A model generated the notes under the pieces. It was given only the letters and a program-made list of their open reading frames with translations. It was not told the origin of the DNA and ran no database searches. From assembly GCF_018873765.1 (NCBI RefSeq), contig NC_057926.1, forward strand, positions 56,681,378 to 56,745,377: a stretch of 64,000 bases of DNA. The letters are read 5' to 3'. This document shows positions 45,070 to 55,853 of the stretch, piece by piece. The DNA is from Telopea speciosissima. Its lineage: Eukaryota > Streptophyta > Magnoliopsida > Proteales > Proteaceae. Every line of letters begins with the position of its first letter. The stretch's first letter is position 1. Position numbers and translations under genes: made by a program.

Positions 45070-45727
45070 CGTAGTCTCTGCAAATCATTTGGCGCATTCT
45101 CTGCAACTCTCTCTCGCTCTCTTCCTCTCTCTGTCTCGCTCTCTCCTTCTCTCTCTCTCTCTCTCCCTCGCAGTCTCTGCAACTCTCTCTCTCTGTTTGT
45201 GAAGTTCGTTTATGGTTTTGGAAAGCCCAGATTTGACAAATCTATACTGTTACACACGGTTTTGTCTCAGGAATCCGATTGCGAGACCTGAAATTGATTT
45301 CTGATCTGGGTACCCTAGGGGGGACTATTATATGATTGCCCTTTAAATTATAAGTTGATTCAACTTTCATATCCATACCTTTTCTTCCTTTATTTTTTTC
45401 CACTCACATAGGAGAAAGGGGATTGGGGAAGACAGAAATTACTGAGAAAGGAAGCAATGAATGGCAGGTAAGAGCAGGGCCCATCTATGTTATCTCTTAG
45501 GATCAATTTCAAAAGGTTCTGGCATTGGCACCACCATTTTTCTATTTGTACTAATAGCCTTTTCTTTGAAAAACAAAAAATTTCTTTACTTCTCATGTCC
45601 AAAATAGCCAAGTGCTTCGGTTAGTTAAGATCATTCAGTCTATGGAATCTCTTGGCTTTCTAGAATCCAAAAGAATGGAGAATATAATTTGGTTTAATCT
45701 GTTGTGTTAATTCATTGACTACTTGAT
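43501..45727. other. Intergenic region with (CT)n tracts
   Basis: No supportable gene. It contains a T run at 43622-43640, an (TG)n at about 44370-44382, and a CT-rich block at 45030-45195. ORFs in the CT block are simple sequence. Confidence 0.55.
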
Positions 45728-45808
45728 GGGCCTTTAGCTCAAATTGGTAGAGCACTTGGAACATGAGCATGTTCCAAGAGGATGGTGGTTCGAGTCCACC
45801 AAGGCCCT
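45728..45808 (+). tRNA. tRNA-like sequence with abnormal anticodon arm
   Basis: The acceptor stem GGGCCTT pairs with AAGGCCC (45801-45807). The D arm is GCTC-loop-GAGC and the T arm GGTGG-TTCGAGT-CCACC. Both internal promoter boxes are good (TAGCTCAAATTGGTAGAGC; GGTTCGAGTCC). The anticodon arm, however, is a perfect 11-bp hairpin with only an AG loop (45755-45778), 7 nt longer than normal, so no anticodon is displayed in the usual 7-nt loop. If 7 nt (GCATGTT) were an insertion, CAT would be the nearest anticodon, but position 33 would not be T. It is most likely a tRNA-derived pseudogene or a tRNA with a very short insert; a functional tRNA is uncertain. Confidence 0.5.
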
Positions 45809-46659
45809 CTTTATTCAACTGTTCATAGCATAGTTAGCTATGCCACTAATCCACTCAAGAACTCAATTTTAATGGTATATTTGAAATTTGACATCTTTTT
45901 ATACTTACTTTGGTTATTTTAATGAGATATTTTAATTTTATGCTAAGGTTGGTAAGAGAGAAGGATTTTACAAGTCTTTTTTTAGTATAATTGACAAAGA
46001 AATGGCATTATTGTAATTAATATCAAATAGGGAAGAACAGATTTTACCAAACACCATTTTCGTTCTGAACAGCGTGCTTCAGAACGTTACCAAACGGTCA
46101 TTTTCTGTCTCAGAACGCCGTTCTAGACCAAGAACGTTTCTAGTCAAGAACGGGCGTTCTTTGTTCAGACCGTTACCAAACACAGCCTAAGCATGTGATC
46201 AAAACGACTAATTATTCTACAACTTCCTCTTCACCAATGAGATAATAGAAAACAACAATAATTGGAAATAGCTAGACATCCAGATTCAAAAAGGTTAGAA
46301 AAACTAAAAAGCATTAAGTACAATGTATATGTATAACAATACAAAAGACTTGCATTATGGGTCCATGATTCAACTCAGCAAAGCCACATACCAACTATGA
46401 TGCAACTAACATCAATCTATTATGCTATTTCACTCCACCTAGGGCCACATCTTCGGTTTCATTGTAAGACCCCAATCATACAACTTACAACCCAAGTAAT
46501 TTTCGGCTCCTTGTCCTTTCAATATCTTCAATCAGCATCATATTACTCCTAATGGGTGCAGACATTGGTTCTAGTTTATACAGTAGAAAAATAAAATAAA
46601 AAACTTAACCAGCTATATGTAGTTCACACATGAGGAGTTATTATCATATTGTCTACATG

Positions 46660-47310
46660 AAAGGATGGGGGAAAAGCTATCTATTTATGAGATAGCAAAA
46701 ATGAAAGGGAAAGACCAGAGACTTCGAACATGTTAAATGTATTAAAAGTGAGGATGATGGAGTACAAGGGATGAGGACATTAAAGAGAGGTGGTCAAAGC
46801 ATTTCTACGGCCTACTTAATGAAGACTTCTCGAGTAATAGTGCACCGGAAGGCTGCATTACTCACCTTGACACCACATGGCGTAGATATAAGCAAAATTA
46901 GGGTGTCTGAAGTAAAAGAAGCATTATGAAAGATGAAAGAAGGCAAAGCGCCAGGCCCAGACGAGGTATCTATAGAAGTGTGGAACAGCGTAGGATTGTG
47001 TAGTTTATCTTGGCTAACCAAGTTGTTTAATAAGATTATAACCACAAAGAAGATGTTAGATGAATGGAGGAGAAGCATCATGGTCTCGATCTACAAAAAT
47101 AAAGGTGATATTCAGAGCTGCAACAATTATAGAGGTATAAAACTAATGAGTCATACAATGAAGTTATGGGAGAGGGTAATTAAAATCTACCTGAGAAAGG
47201 AAACTACTATTTCAGAGAACTAGTTTGGTTTTATGCCAGGAATATCCACAATGGAAGCTATTTTCTTACTTAGCAGACTCATGGAAAGATCTAGGGAGGG
47301 CAAGAGAAAT
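46660..47310 (+). pseudogene. RTE-type LINE reverse transcriptase fragment
   Basis: The frame at 46933-47223 has the N-terminal reverse transcriptase blocks: KMKEGKAPGPDE, EWRRSIMVSIYKNKGD and NNYRGIKLMSH. It is followed in frame, after a stop at 47221, by FGFMPGISTMEAIFLL. Upstream, RWSKHFYGLLNE (about 46785) is the usual preceding block in another frame. It lacks the endonuclease and the catalytic FADD region, and ends abruptly near 47310. Stops and shifts show it is dead. Confidence 0.8.
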
Positions 47311-48092
47311 CTCCAGATCTGGAATTAGATTAGTCTTTTCATCACTCCTTGAAGAATCAGGGGTGCAGATCCTTTGGTGGCTGAGCTACTATCTTGTTAA
47401 TATCTTCTTCTTCATCTTCTTTGAGCTTGGAACAATCGAATTGAGATTCGAGAAACTAAAACTCGAAACAGGAACAGAGAAATTGAATGAAAATAAAAGA
47501 GGAATCGATGAGTAGAAGAAGATGGAGATATGTAAAGTGTATTTATAGGTTGCTAGACATGCGAGCTTGGGCATCGATTACGATGATCCGTCTAAGTGCT
47601 GTAATGAAAGTCATTGACATTGGTGGTGGTCGGAGGTTGCAGCGGTGAAGCAGAAAGAAACGAAGAAGAAGAAGAAATGGTGGGTCCCATGAAGAGAATG
47701 GTTTGTATTTGGGATTTGACCCTTAAGGGTATTATGGGGAGTTCACAGGTAAGGGTAATTTCGCCATTGAAAAAGAGTTAACAACCACTTAACTGCAGAG
47801 ACTAACGGAGTAGACTAAGTTGAAATAAAGTCAAAAAATATGGGGTGTCTATGACATTTTGACCAAGTTTGGTAAGTCCGTGACATATTGAATACTTAGA
47901 GGAGGTTTCCGTGAAATTTTCCCATATTTTTTGTTTGTTTTCTTCTTTTCTCTTATTTTCCCGCCTTTCAAACATAGCCCTAGTGTGTTATTCCCGGGAA
48001 AATGGTAAAAGAAGAAAACCAAAGAATATAATGTACTATTAATAGAATTGCAAAAACCAAGGAAGGTAGGAGAAAGACTCTGAAAACAAACA
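47311..48092. other. Gene-free stretch between LINE fragments
   Basis: GAAGAA-rich DNA with no recognisable protein. Short ORFs only. Confidence 0.5.
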
Positions 48093-48480
48093 CAAACTCA
48101 ATACAGCCTTATCCCAACTAAATGGGGTAAGATATATGGATCTTGTTTTCTCTAACCATTTTTATTCAAAGCCATATTTGATACTAGTCCTAAGTTATAT
48201 ATGTTTTTCCTCACCACTTCTCCTTGAGTCAATTCTAGGCCTACCCCTAACTCTTTTTGTTCCTTCCATCTAAATCAAATCACCCCTCCTACTTGAGTAT
48301 TCAAAAGCCTCCATTGCACATGTCTAGACCACCTCAATTGACTTTATGCAACTTATTATGTATCGGAGCTACTCCTCAATTGACTTTCTTGCTACTTATT
48401 ATGTATCTTGTTCACCTATCTTAGTTTTAAACTCTTTTGTTTTCCTATTGGTTGTCTCAGTAGTTTTTGTGATTTTAGGT
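48093..48480 (-). mobile_element. 3' tail of an RTE LINE or derived SINE, inverted
   Basis: On the minus strand it ends CCCCATTTAGTTGGGATAAG followed by GCTG and T-rich sequence, the characteristic 3' tail shared by plant RTE LINEs and Au-type SINEs. The body upstream (about 48130-48380) has no open frame. Confidence 0.55.
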
Positions 48481-51480
48481 CTTTTTGAGTAGGGTTTCTA
48501 CATCTATTTAGTGTTGCACCATGGGGCTCTCGAGTTGGGTTACAGTGGTGGCCTTGGAGTGGTGTGAGGTTGGATTGGGAGTTTTTTGCTTCTATGGTGT
48601 CCCAAAGCCATAGCAGCTGCTACCTCTCTGTCCTTATATGAGGGCCATGATCATCATAAGATTTCCTCAGTTGTCTCTTTTGAATCGTAGTTGGCAGGAG
48701 CCTAACGACGTGCCTCATTTTAATGGTCTATTGGGGGCAAGACCGACTCTTGATGAGCAGAGTTCTTCACATTGGCCCGGTCGAGCATATCATAGGCATC
48801 AATGGGGTCCTCAAAAGGGGGGGGAAGCATAGACTTATTAGTTATTTGGATGTTGCTTCTAGCTCGGTACCTTCTATGATGCAGAGCTCTAATTATGAGT
48901 CAATTGGAGTTGCTGATAATGGGTCTAGGTGCCTCTTTGTTTTGGGCAGCCTTATTTTCATTAATGCCTAATGATCCTCTAGGAACTCCTGGGTACTTTG
49001 TTAGCTAGCCCCAACCTTCTTTAGTTGTGTTTAAGCCTTTTACCATGGATTTCTGGTCTCCCTGAGGAGATATGTTGATATGTGTTACTATCAGGTCTTT
49101 GTTCGTTGTGAGCCCGCTTCTCCACCATTGAGGCTTGAGACGCTATGGTGAATGCTTCACCTTGGTGGTGTGAGACCTTCCTTCTTGATCTCTTGCCTCA
49201 GTCTACCGAAGACTCACTACCCTAACTTTCTCAACATCCTGAATGTAATTATACCCCGGTTTGGGGTCAATTGATTTCTATTCCTTTAAGTTGTTTTAAT
49301 GAATCATGTATTTTGCAGATGATTAAGATCTAAGGGAAACCAAGTGCTATATTGTTCAACTGGGAGTTTTGGATATTTCCTCTTCCTTTGCAAGGTTTAA
49401 AATCATGCATCCTAAACACTCCATTATTCGTGGGATTATTGAGGTTAGTGTTAAGGAAGGCATGGTGCATTCCATTAGAGTCAAATTTGAATCGTTCTCT
49501 ACTTGCGGTATCTATGGTAGAGTTTATCATCACACTCTAAGTGTTTTTCTCAAGGAGAGGTTGATGTTCACATTGAAGAGTATTTAATTCCCCAATCTTT
49601 GGGTGATATCCATATTCCTGTTGTTCCATTAGCCATTAAAGATTAGGATATTGAGGAGGAGGGGTTTGTAATCTCATATTCTCATTCCCCCAGTTTTAAT
49701 AATTCTTCGGTGCCCTTAGATCGGAGGGGTTAGGTATTAATGGTACCTTGGGGAGCTGCCCTATGCTTATGGACTCATTTAATCCTACTACTGACATTTA
49801 AACTATGAATTCCCTTATGGATTTTTTAGTTAATGTTGACTGCATGAGATGGAAGCCTGATTTTGTGTCTATATTTGATGTTGTTTAAATATCTATACCA
49901 TTGCGACTTTCTTCATTGGGTCCGACAATGATTGAGATTCATTTGCCTCTATCCATTGTTTGTTCCTCTATTGGAGTATCACGTTCCTGGTGGTTCAGGT
50001 TGGTCGAGTCGGGAGGCTGGACAGCCTAGACCTCCGTCTAGACATAGAGTTTATTTTGGCGCGCCAATTAGCCATTTAGATTAGAGGGTTGATGTGGCTA
50101 TCTCCCATGGTCAAGGATTCCATTTCTACTCACATGCTTCCGTGGTTGTGAATAATTATTATTCTTATGGGCTAGTGCCTTAAGTGTTCACACACCCTCT
50201 ACATGCAAGCCTTATTTATCCTCTGGTGATGTGTGTCTTCCTGGAGCTGAGAAGCATCGACCACAAAGGAGGGGGTGAAGGAGGTTCAACTTGTGAAGCC
50301 ATATCGACGTCATCGTGTTGATAGTACTCCTTGAGGGATAAAAAGGAGGGTGATCTAGGACTATCTAATAAATCTTTGCAAACCACAATACATTAAAAAG
50401 CCCAAAATGTGGTTTGTGCAAGGTGTAGTTGAGTTTGAGGAGTCCTGTAAATTCTCCTTGGATCTTCTTGCCCAGTCTAGGGACTCGTCAAGTACTTCAA
50501 TGCGCATAAAGAGCTTTGTGTGGAAAAAGATTGTTAAAACTAGTGAGGCCCCTAGGTGTAGTGCTAAAAAGAAAAGGAACCTTACTATGGTGAATTAGGT
50601 AACTCTTTCCTTTTGTATCTGTTTCCACAAATTTTTGGCCTGTTGACCAAATACCAATCGGATGCTGGAAGCAAGGCTCTAAAACTCGAGTTTCGATCAG
50701 TCAGAAAACGAGTTCGTCTCGGTTTCGACCATATCTCGATTGAAACTGGGACTTTCTCCAGGCTAACTCGAACCTTGGTTTCGAGGCCCAGAAGTTGTTT
50801 TTTTGCCCTGATTCTTATTGTGTTGTCTATTTTTGGCATTTTAAACTCAATCCATGCATTAGTTTCACATAAAGAACACTAAAAATATTATTTGTGGTTT
50901 TGATTCAAGTTTGATATTGTATATTGTTCTTGGACATAGTATCGAATAAGTTTTGACTGGAACATAACTCCTTCAATATAAATGAGAATTAAGCAATCTT
51001 GGATTTGTTAGAAAGCTTTCCAACAAGTCCAAGATTTCTTAGATCTAATTTATATTGAAGGAGTTATGTATCGGTCAAACTTAATTTGGTGTGCGCGGAT
51101 GTTGTCAAAATCGCTCTGAATGAAAATATTTTTTTGGACATCAAAACAAATGAATATTTTACCTCACTTTTGGTTTTTAGCAATGTTTTACCATATTAAG
51201 ATTTATGGAATTTTTAGATTTGACAAAAAACCCAACATTAGAAAATTGAAAATTGCACCTACCATCGAAAATCCAGTTTTTGTTCTTGAAGTGGGGGGTT
51301 GACTTTTTTTCCTTTTGGAATTTGATTTTTAACTATTTTTATTGGATTCGAATAGGGGGTATTTATTTATTTATGAATAATATCTAAAGTAAATGAAATA
51401 CAAATACAAAAACATTTGCTTAAATGATATTAGGCATAAATAAGTGTCTGTCCTGGTTTCTGGCATGGTAACTGGCATAC
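48481..51480. other. Decayed LINE-like and repetitive DNA
   Basis: A frame at 49369-49587 (LDISSSFARFKIMHP.., CGIYGRVYHH) faintly resembles the ORF1 region with a zinc knuckle of plant L1 LINEs, and another at 50407-50598 is Lys-rich. Neither is convincing. Near 50670-50780 and again 51430-51660 are GTTTCGA/TCGAAAC-rich blocks of a dispersed repeat. Confidence 0.4.
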
Positions 51481-51489
51481 TTAAGTATC

Positions 51490-52286
51490 TGTACTGGTTT
51501 TGAGCCAGGTTTCCCCAAGTTTCGATGGGCACAAGTATCGAAACTTGCAAAATTACCAACATCTCGGTTGAAACCATTGAGTTTCGTTCGAAACCTTGGA
51601 TTTTTTAAAATCACCCTTCAACTCATCTCGGAAACCTGTGAAACTGAGTTAACTTGGTGGTTTCAACAAGTTTTGGTCGAGTTCTTCTTCCATGGCTAAA
51701 AGTGAAGAGAATCTTTACACTTCTTCAAGCAATGAACGGGTTCTACCTCTGCCTCGGTCGCTCCAAGGACTTCTTAATGCATACAAAGGCAGGAAAACAA
51801 CAGAATGACTCAAGCTTGTCTAAAAACAGAGTAATCTATTGAAATCGTTGCAGAGAACGATTGGAAGTACATCAACAACAATTACAACAAGGGAAAGAAC
51901 TCTACTAAACTATGCTAAGTTACTCCTACTCCTAGATAAAATTAAATGCGAGATTTGGATGATCAATTGAAGGTCCTTGCTCTTTCTTCTCGCCTCTTAT
52001 TTATAACACTTAAACCCTCTATGCTTCCCTCAACGCAGTTAATTGCGGCTCTTTAGCTTATCGTGTCCAATCCTTGAGGGGCACTAATGCTGGTTGTGAC
52101 TGCTAGTCCCTCGATAATTATTGCTGGGATCCTTGTTTGTTACGAGCGTTTTGTAATCTTGGGCCGGCCTCTTTGTGGGTCGTAACGGTTCCTTCTTGGG
52201 CCACTACGTCCTTGGTCCACTTGAATCAGTCACCTTTTGGGCTATTGGGCCCAATTTCAAGATCGAACGATTTTAGGGTGTAAACA
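51490..52286 (-). mobile_element. Probable solo LTR, minus strand
   Basis: On the minus strand it starts TGTTTACACCCTAAAATCG at 52286 and has a TATAAATAAGAGG promoter-like motif near 52010. The far end is uncertain. GTATC occurs both at 52287-52291 and at 51485-51489 next to a TG, which would make a 797-bp LTR with a 5-bp duplication, but the outer part overlaps another repeat, so this boundary is tentative. Confidence 0.45.
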
Positions 52287-52595
52287 GTATCAATTGCTTT
52301 CATATTTTCATGTTTGTTTGAGTTTTGTCTTCTTAGCAATATCTTATCACCAACGTTGCATTATAAGATTAGGTTTGTCTTTCTCTCTACTGTTTTCTTT
52401 TGTTTTTGTTTACTTGTATGGTATTGTATGATCTTACTCTCATCTCTTTTTTGGTACTCTTTGTGTGATATATTTTTGCCATTGGATATTTCTTTCTTTG
52501 TATGTGTTGGTGTGTTGTGTTGCCTAATTGACTGTTGGATAAAGAGAGAAGCAAAGAGTGTCAAGGTTTTCCCCGTGAATAGTACAAGAGTCTAG

Positions 52596-53170
52596 GGGTG
52601 TCAAAAGCCAGCCCGCATTGGTAGGCCAAACCTAAACCGTCTGGTTATAACCCGAGACAGGCCCGATCGATTGTTAAAAGTGTCAGACTCATACACCAAC
52701 CAATTATTAATCGGGCATTCATGGTGGAAGATAGTAGCCTGACGATCAACCGACCCAGACTAATCGAAACCTAGACCGACATGCCCGCCTTCTTAATTCG
52801 TTCAAATCACAAGATGGATAACTTTTAATCCTCTTCTATTATAAAATTTAAGTGTTATGTTACAGATAATTTTTTTTGGATAATTTGTTAATCCTCTTCT
52901 TTTTCTTTCATGACTCATTTGTGATAGTTTTTTATTTTCCCTTTTAACAAATGGTGTCTTCCTCTGTTTTAAAATTTATATTGAGTTCATGATCATTTGA
53001 ATCATCTTCTTTTGACAATTTTTTTAATCATCTCAAAGTTTTAGAATATTCATATATTTGATGGCATTTTTATCCACATAAAGCCTTAGCTTTTTTAAAG
53101 ACCGTTTAGCCCGATTATGGGTCGAGAACTGATCGAATAGAAGTGTATTCATGGCCTGGTTTATGAGGCT
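52596..53170. repeat. MITE-like repeat related to the one at 25045
   Basis: Starts GGGTGTCAAAAGCCAGCCCGC and shares CCAA..ATTATTAATCGGGC and TTTAGCCCGATTATGG-type motifs with 25045-25550. The right end is not clear. Confidence 0.45.
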
Positions 53171-53187
53171 CAATTACCTAAAAGTAA

Positions 53188-53400
53188 GGGTGTCAAACAG
53201 GGCGGTTCTGGTTATTCGGTTCAATTGTGGTGTGGTTTACATTTTGATAAGGAGAAATCAAAACCGAACCGGATAAGAATCAATCAAAATCAGAATCGTT
53301 TTGCATACGGTCCGATTTTACCGATTTCTATTCGGTTTTCGTTATTCGATTCACAACCGGTTTACATGCGGTTTGTGTAGTGTCATTTTGGGAAACAATA
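53188..53400. repeat. hAT-like MITE remnant
   Basis: Starts GGGTGTCAAACAGGGCGG and continues with CGGTT and AACCG motifs in both orientations (ATTCGGTTCAATT; AAACCGAACCGG). The right end is not resolved. Confidence 0.4.
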
Positions 53401-53589
53401 ATGAAGACAATCTTGGTTTTCAATGCCTTTATATTCCCGTGTTTCCCCATTCTTTCCCGGTCTCCCTCACTTATCATATTTTCTATTCCTATGTGATAAA
53501 AATAAAAACTTACCATTTGCACCCGTCCTTTTCCTTTCCAATTCTTTGTTTTTCCATTTTTTTTTTTCTTCTTCACTCTCACATGATGA

Positions 53590-54127
53590 GTAATGGGCCA
53601 TAACCAGCCAAGCCAATCATCTCATAACACGTGGCCAAACAAGACCATCTATAGTTCAGCCAACGCGCTGGTCGGGTCAGCCATGCACATCGGGTGGAAC
53701 CAGATTAACCCCAGTTAACAGTAACCCACCACAATTGACTCCGGTCAGATTAAGAGTCATGCATCCCCCATGACCCTAGAATCACACCTTGTGCATGACC
53801 CTAGGACACACATGTCAACCAAGGATTCTGCCACCAAGGATTACAGGGAACCGAAGTTATTATCTATAAACAGGCAAAAGTCGAATACCATTTAGCGACT
53901 CAAAGCTATAAATAGCTATGCCAGGCTAAGGTATGGGGACTTCACTTTTCCTAATTTTAAGCTCGCTACCTTAAGATTTATCTATTGCAAGCTCTGACTT
54001 AGGCATCGGAGCATACTAACTGGCTCAGGCCAGCGCTTCTTTGTCTTTTGTGGTTTTGCATGTGCAGGACCACTCGAGGACGACCCAACCAGGTGAACCA
54101 TTGCGTGAGTCAGAATTTGTCACAACA
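53590..54127 (+). repeat. Left LTR of the Gypsy element (start approximate)
   Basis: Ends in CACAACA just before the primer site. A TATA box (TATAAATA, 53907-53914) sits where the U3 promoter should be. The exact 5' edge could not be fixed without the lost right LTR. Confidence 0.6.
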
Positions 54128-54129
54128 AA

Positions 54130-54147
54130 TTGGCGTCGTCTGTGGGA
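54130..54147 (+). other. Primer binding site of the Gypsy element
   Basis: TTGGCGTCGTCTGTGGGA matches, with one change, the TTGGCGCCGTCTGTGGGA site common in Tat-type elements. Confidence 0.7.
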
Positions 54148-54464
54148 AATGTCACAAACAGCCGTGTGACATGACTTTTGAGAGGGGAAATGGTTCCCGC
54201 CAAGGAAAAAGTAGGATGGCGAGGAGCCCACCTCAGGAGGAGATTCGCGTGGAGAGAGGCTCGATCACCCGATAAGCGGCCAGGGTGATGCTGTTGTAGG
54301 GACCATCCTGAGTATGTCGATCACCCGAGAGGATAATAGAAGAGAATCTGCCTCCACCACCCCCGTTATCGATCCCTGGGATCCAGGGCAGTGGGTCAGG
54401 ACCTGTACCGGCTATTATAGGAGTCTGGTATTTTGACCCAAACGCACCCGCTACCAACGCACAG

Positions 54465-55853
54465 GTGCACGATCTGCGTCTGCAGCTGGCAGAGGCAAAA
54501 GCAATGCTGAAGAGGATAATGCAAGCAGAGCCCGATCAACAACAACTCCTGCGCTGGTCGCTTCAGCGACAAGAGGGGCAGGGCGATCGTCAAAGCGAGA
54601 GTAGGACTAGCACCGCCAGGGGAAGAGGAAGAACCCAGTTCTCGCAAGGGGGCCCAAGGCGTGAGAGCCAGGTACAAGAACGACGGACGAGTTCGTCGAC
54701 CCGAGCCACAAGAAGCCCAAGTAGGGGGCGAGGGGGCCAGTTGCAAGAGGGGCGAGCAAGGTCCCCCACCCGATCTGTTCGGAGCCTAAGAAGGGTGCGA
54801 GAGGGGACACCTGTCATACCTCCTCGAGGAGAGAGCGAGCGCGGATCTTACCGACCTGAGGACGTCGAGATAGGGTGCCGCCTGAGAGATATCGATGATC
54901 GATTATGGAGCTTCAAAAAAAATGCGGTGGAGGAAATGCTGATAGTATCAAACCAGCATCCATTTCTTGAAGGAATCATGGAGGCAGAAATGCCCAAGGG
55001 ATTTAAGGTCCCAGCCTTTGTGTTATATGACAGCTCAACCGACCCGATCGATCACATCAATTATTTCAATTTGGTTATGATGGTGTACGGTGGGTCAGAC
55101 ACCGTGTCATGCAGATTCTTCACGGCATCACTAAAAGGCACCGTAACCTATTGGTTTTCACACCTCCGGCCAAGGTCAATCAACTGTTTCGCAGAGTTAT
55201 CAAGGGCATTCGTCACAAGATTTCAGAGTAGCATCAGACAAAAGAAGATAGTAGCCAACTTACTATCTATAAAACAGTGCAAGGATGAGTCGATCCAAGA
55301 TTTCATCTCCAGGTTCAACAGGGAGTCGCTCGACATACCTAATCTGGACGACTCGGTGGCATTCAACGAACTGCAGAGTGGGATAACCGACATTGAGTTG
55401 GTCAAGTCCCTTATATTGAATAAGGTGCATAATATGACCGAATTGATTAGCCGACGTCATCAATTTTCTAACATGGCAGAGATCATCGCAGCTCGAAACG
55501 AGGCGAGTGGAGTTCTGGAAAAGAAGAAAATGGCAAAAAAGGAGAAGGAAGATAGGAAAGTGGAGAAAAAGGATGACAAGAAGCCCCGAGCCAACAGGGC
55601 GCCCAACCCCGAGTACACCCCGCTCAATGCAATGAGATCTGAGATATTGATGCAGATAGAAGGAAAGGGATTATTGAACTGGCCTGGACCCATGTTCTCA
55701 AAGTCCAAGGATAGAAACCCTAGAAAATATTGTCGTTTTCACAGAGATACGGGTCACAACACAAAAGATTGTAGGCAATTGAAAAGAGAAATAGATAACC
55801 TCATTCGAGACGGGCATTTATCAAGATATGTAGACAAAAGAAGAGAACCTTGA
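54465..55853 (+). CDS. Gypsy Gag polyprotein, intact frame
   Basis: 462 residues with no interruption. Order of parts: a Gln/Arg-rich and Ser-Arg-rich N-terminal third, the retrotransposon gag core with WFSHLRPRSINCFAELSRAF and QCKDESIQDFISRFN, then a Lys-rich stretch, then a zinc-knuckle variant C423-x2-H426-x4-H431-x4-C436 (in CRFHRDTGHNTKDC). It packages element RNA in cytoplasmic virus-like particles. The start could lie further upstream, but this ATG is the first in frame after a stop. The intact frame contrasts with the broken pol downstream. Confidence 0.85.
   Translation: MHDLRLQLAEAKAMLKRIMQAEPDQQQLLRWSLQRQEGQGDRQSESRTSTARGRGRTQFSQGGPRRESQVQERRTSSSTRATRSPSRGRGGQLQEGRARSPTRSVRSLRRVREGTPVIPPRGESERGSYRPEDVEIGCRLRDIDDRLWSFKKNAVEEMLIVSNQHPFLEGIMEAEMPKGFKVPAFVLYDSSTDPIDHINYFNLVMMVYGGSDTVSCRFFTASLKGTVTYWFSHLRPRSINCFAELSRAFVTRFQSSIRQKKIVANLLSIKQCKDESIQDFISRFNRESLDIPNLDDSVAFNELQSGITDIELVKSLILNKVHNMTELISRRHQFSNMAEIIAARNEASGVLEKKKMAKKEKEDRKVEKKDDKKPRANRAPNPEYTPLNAMRSEILMQIEGKGLLNWPGPMFSKSKDRNPRKYCRFHRDTGHNTKDCRQLKREIDNLIRDGHLSRYVDKRREP

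Noticed and set aside
46036-46189. hAT-like MITE with ACCAAAC motifs
   Set aside because: The ACCAAACAC motifs at the two ends have the same orientation, so no terminal inverted repeat; at best a truncated copy.
54396-54746. Minus-strand ORFs inside the gag region
   Set aside because: Shadows of the gag frame, with no independent motif.
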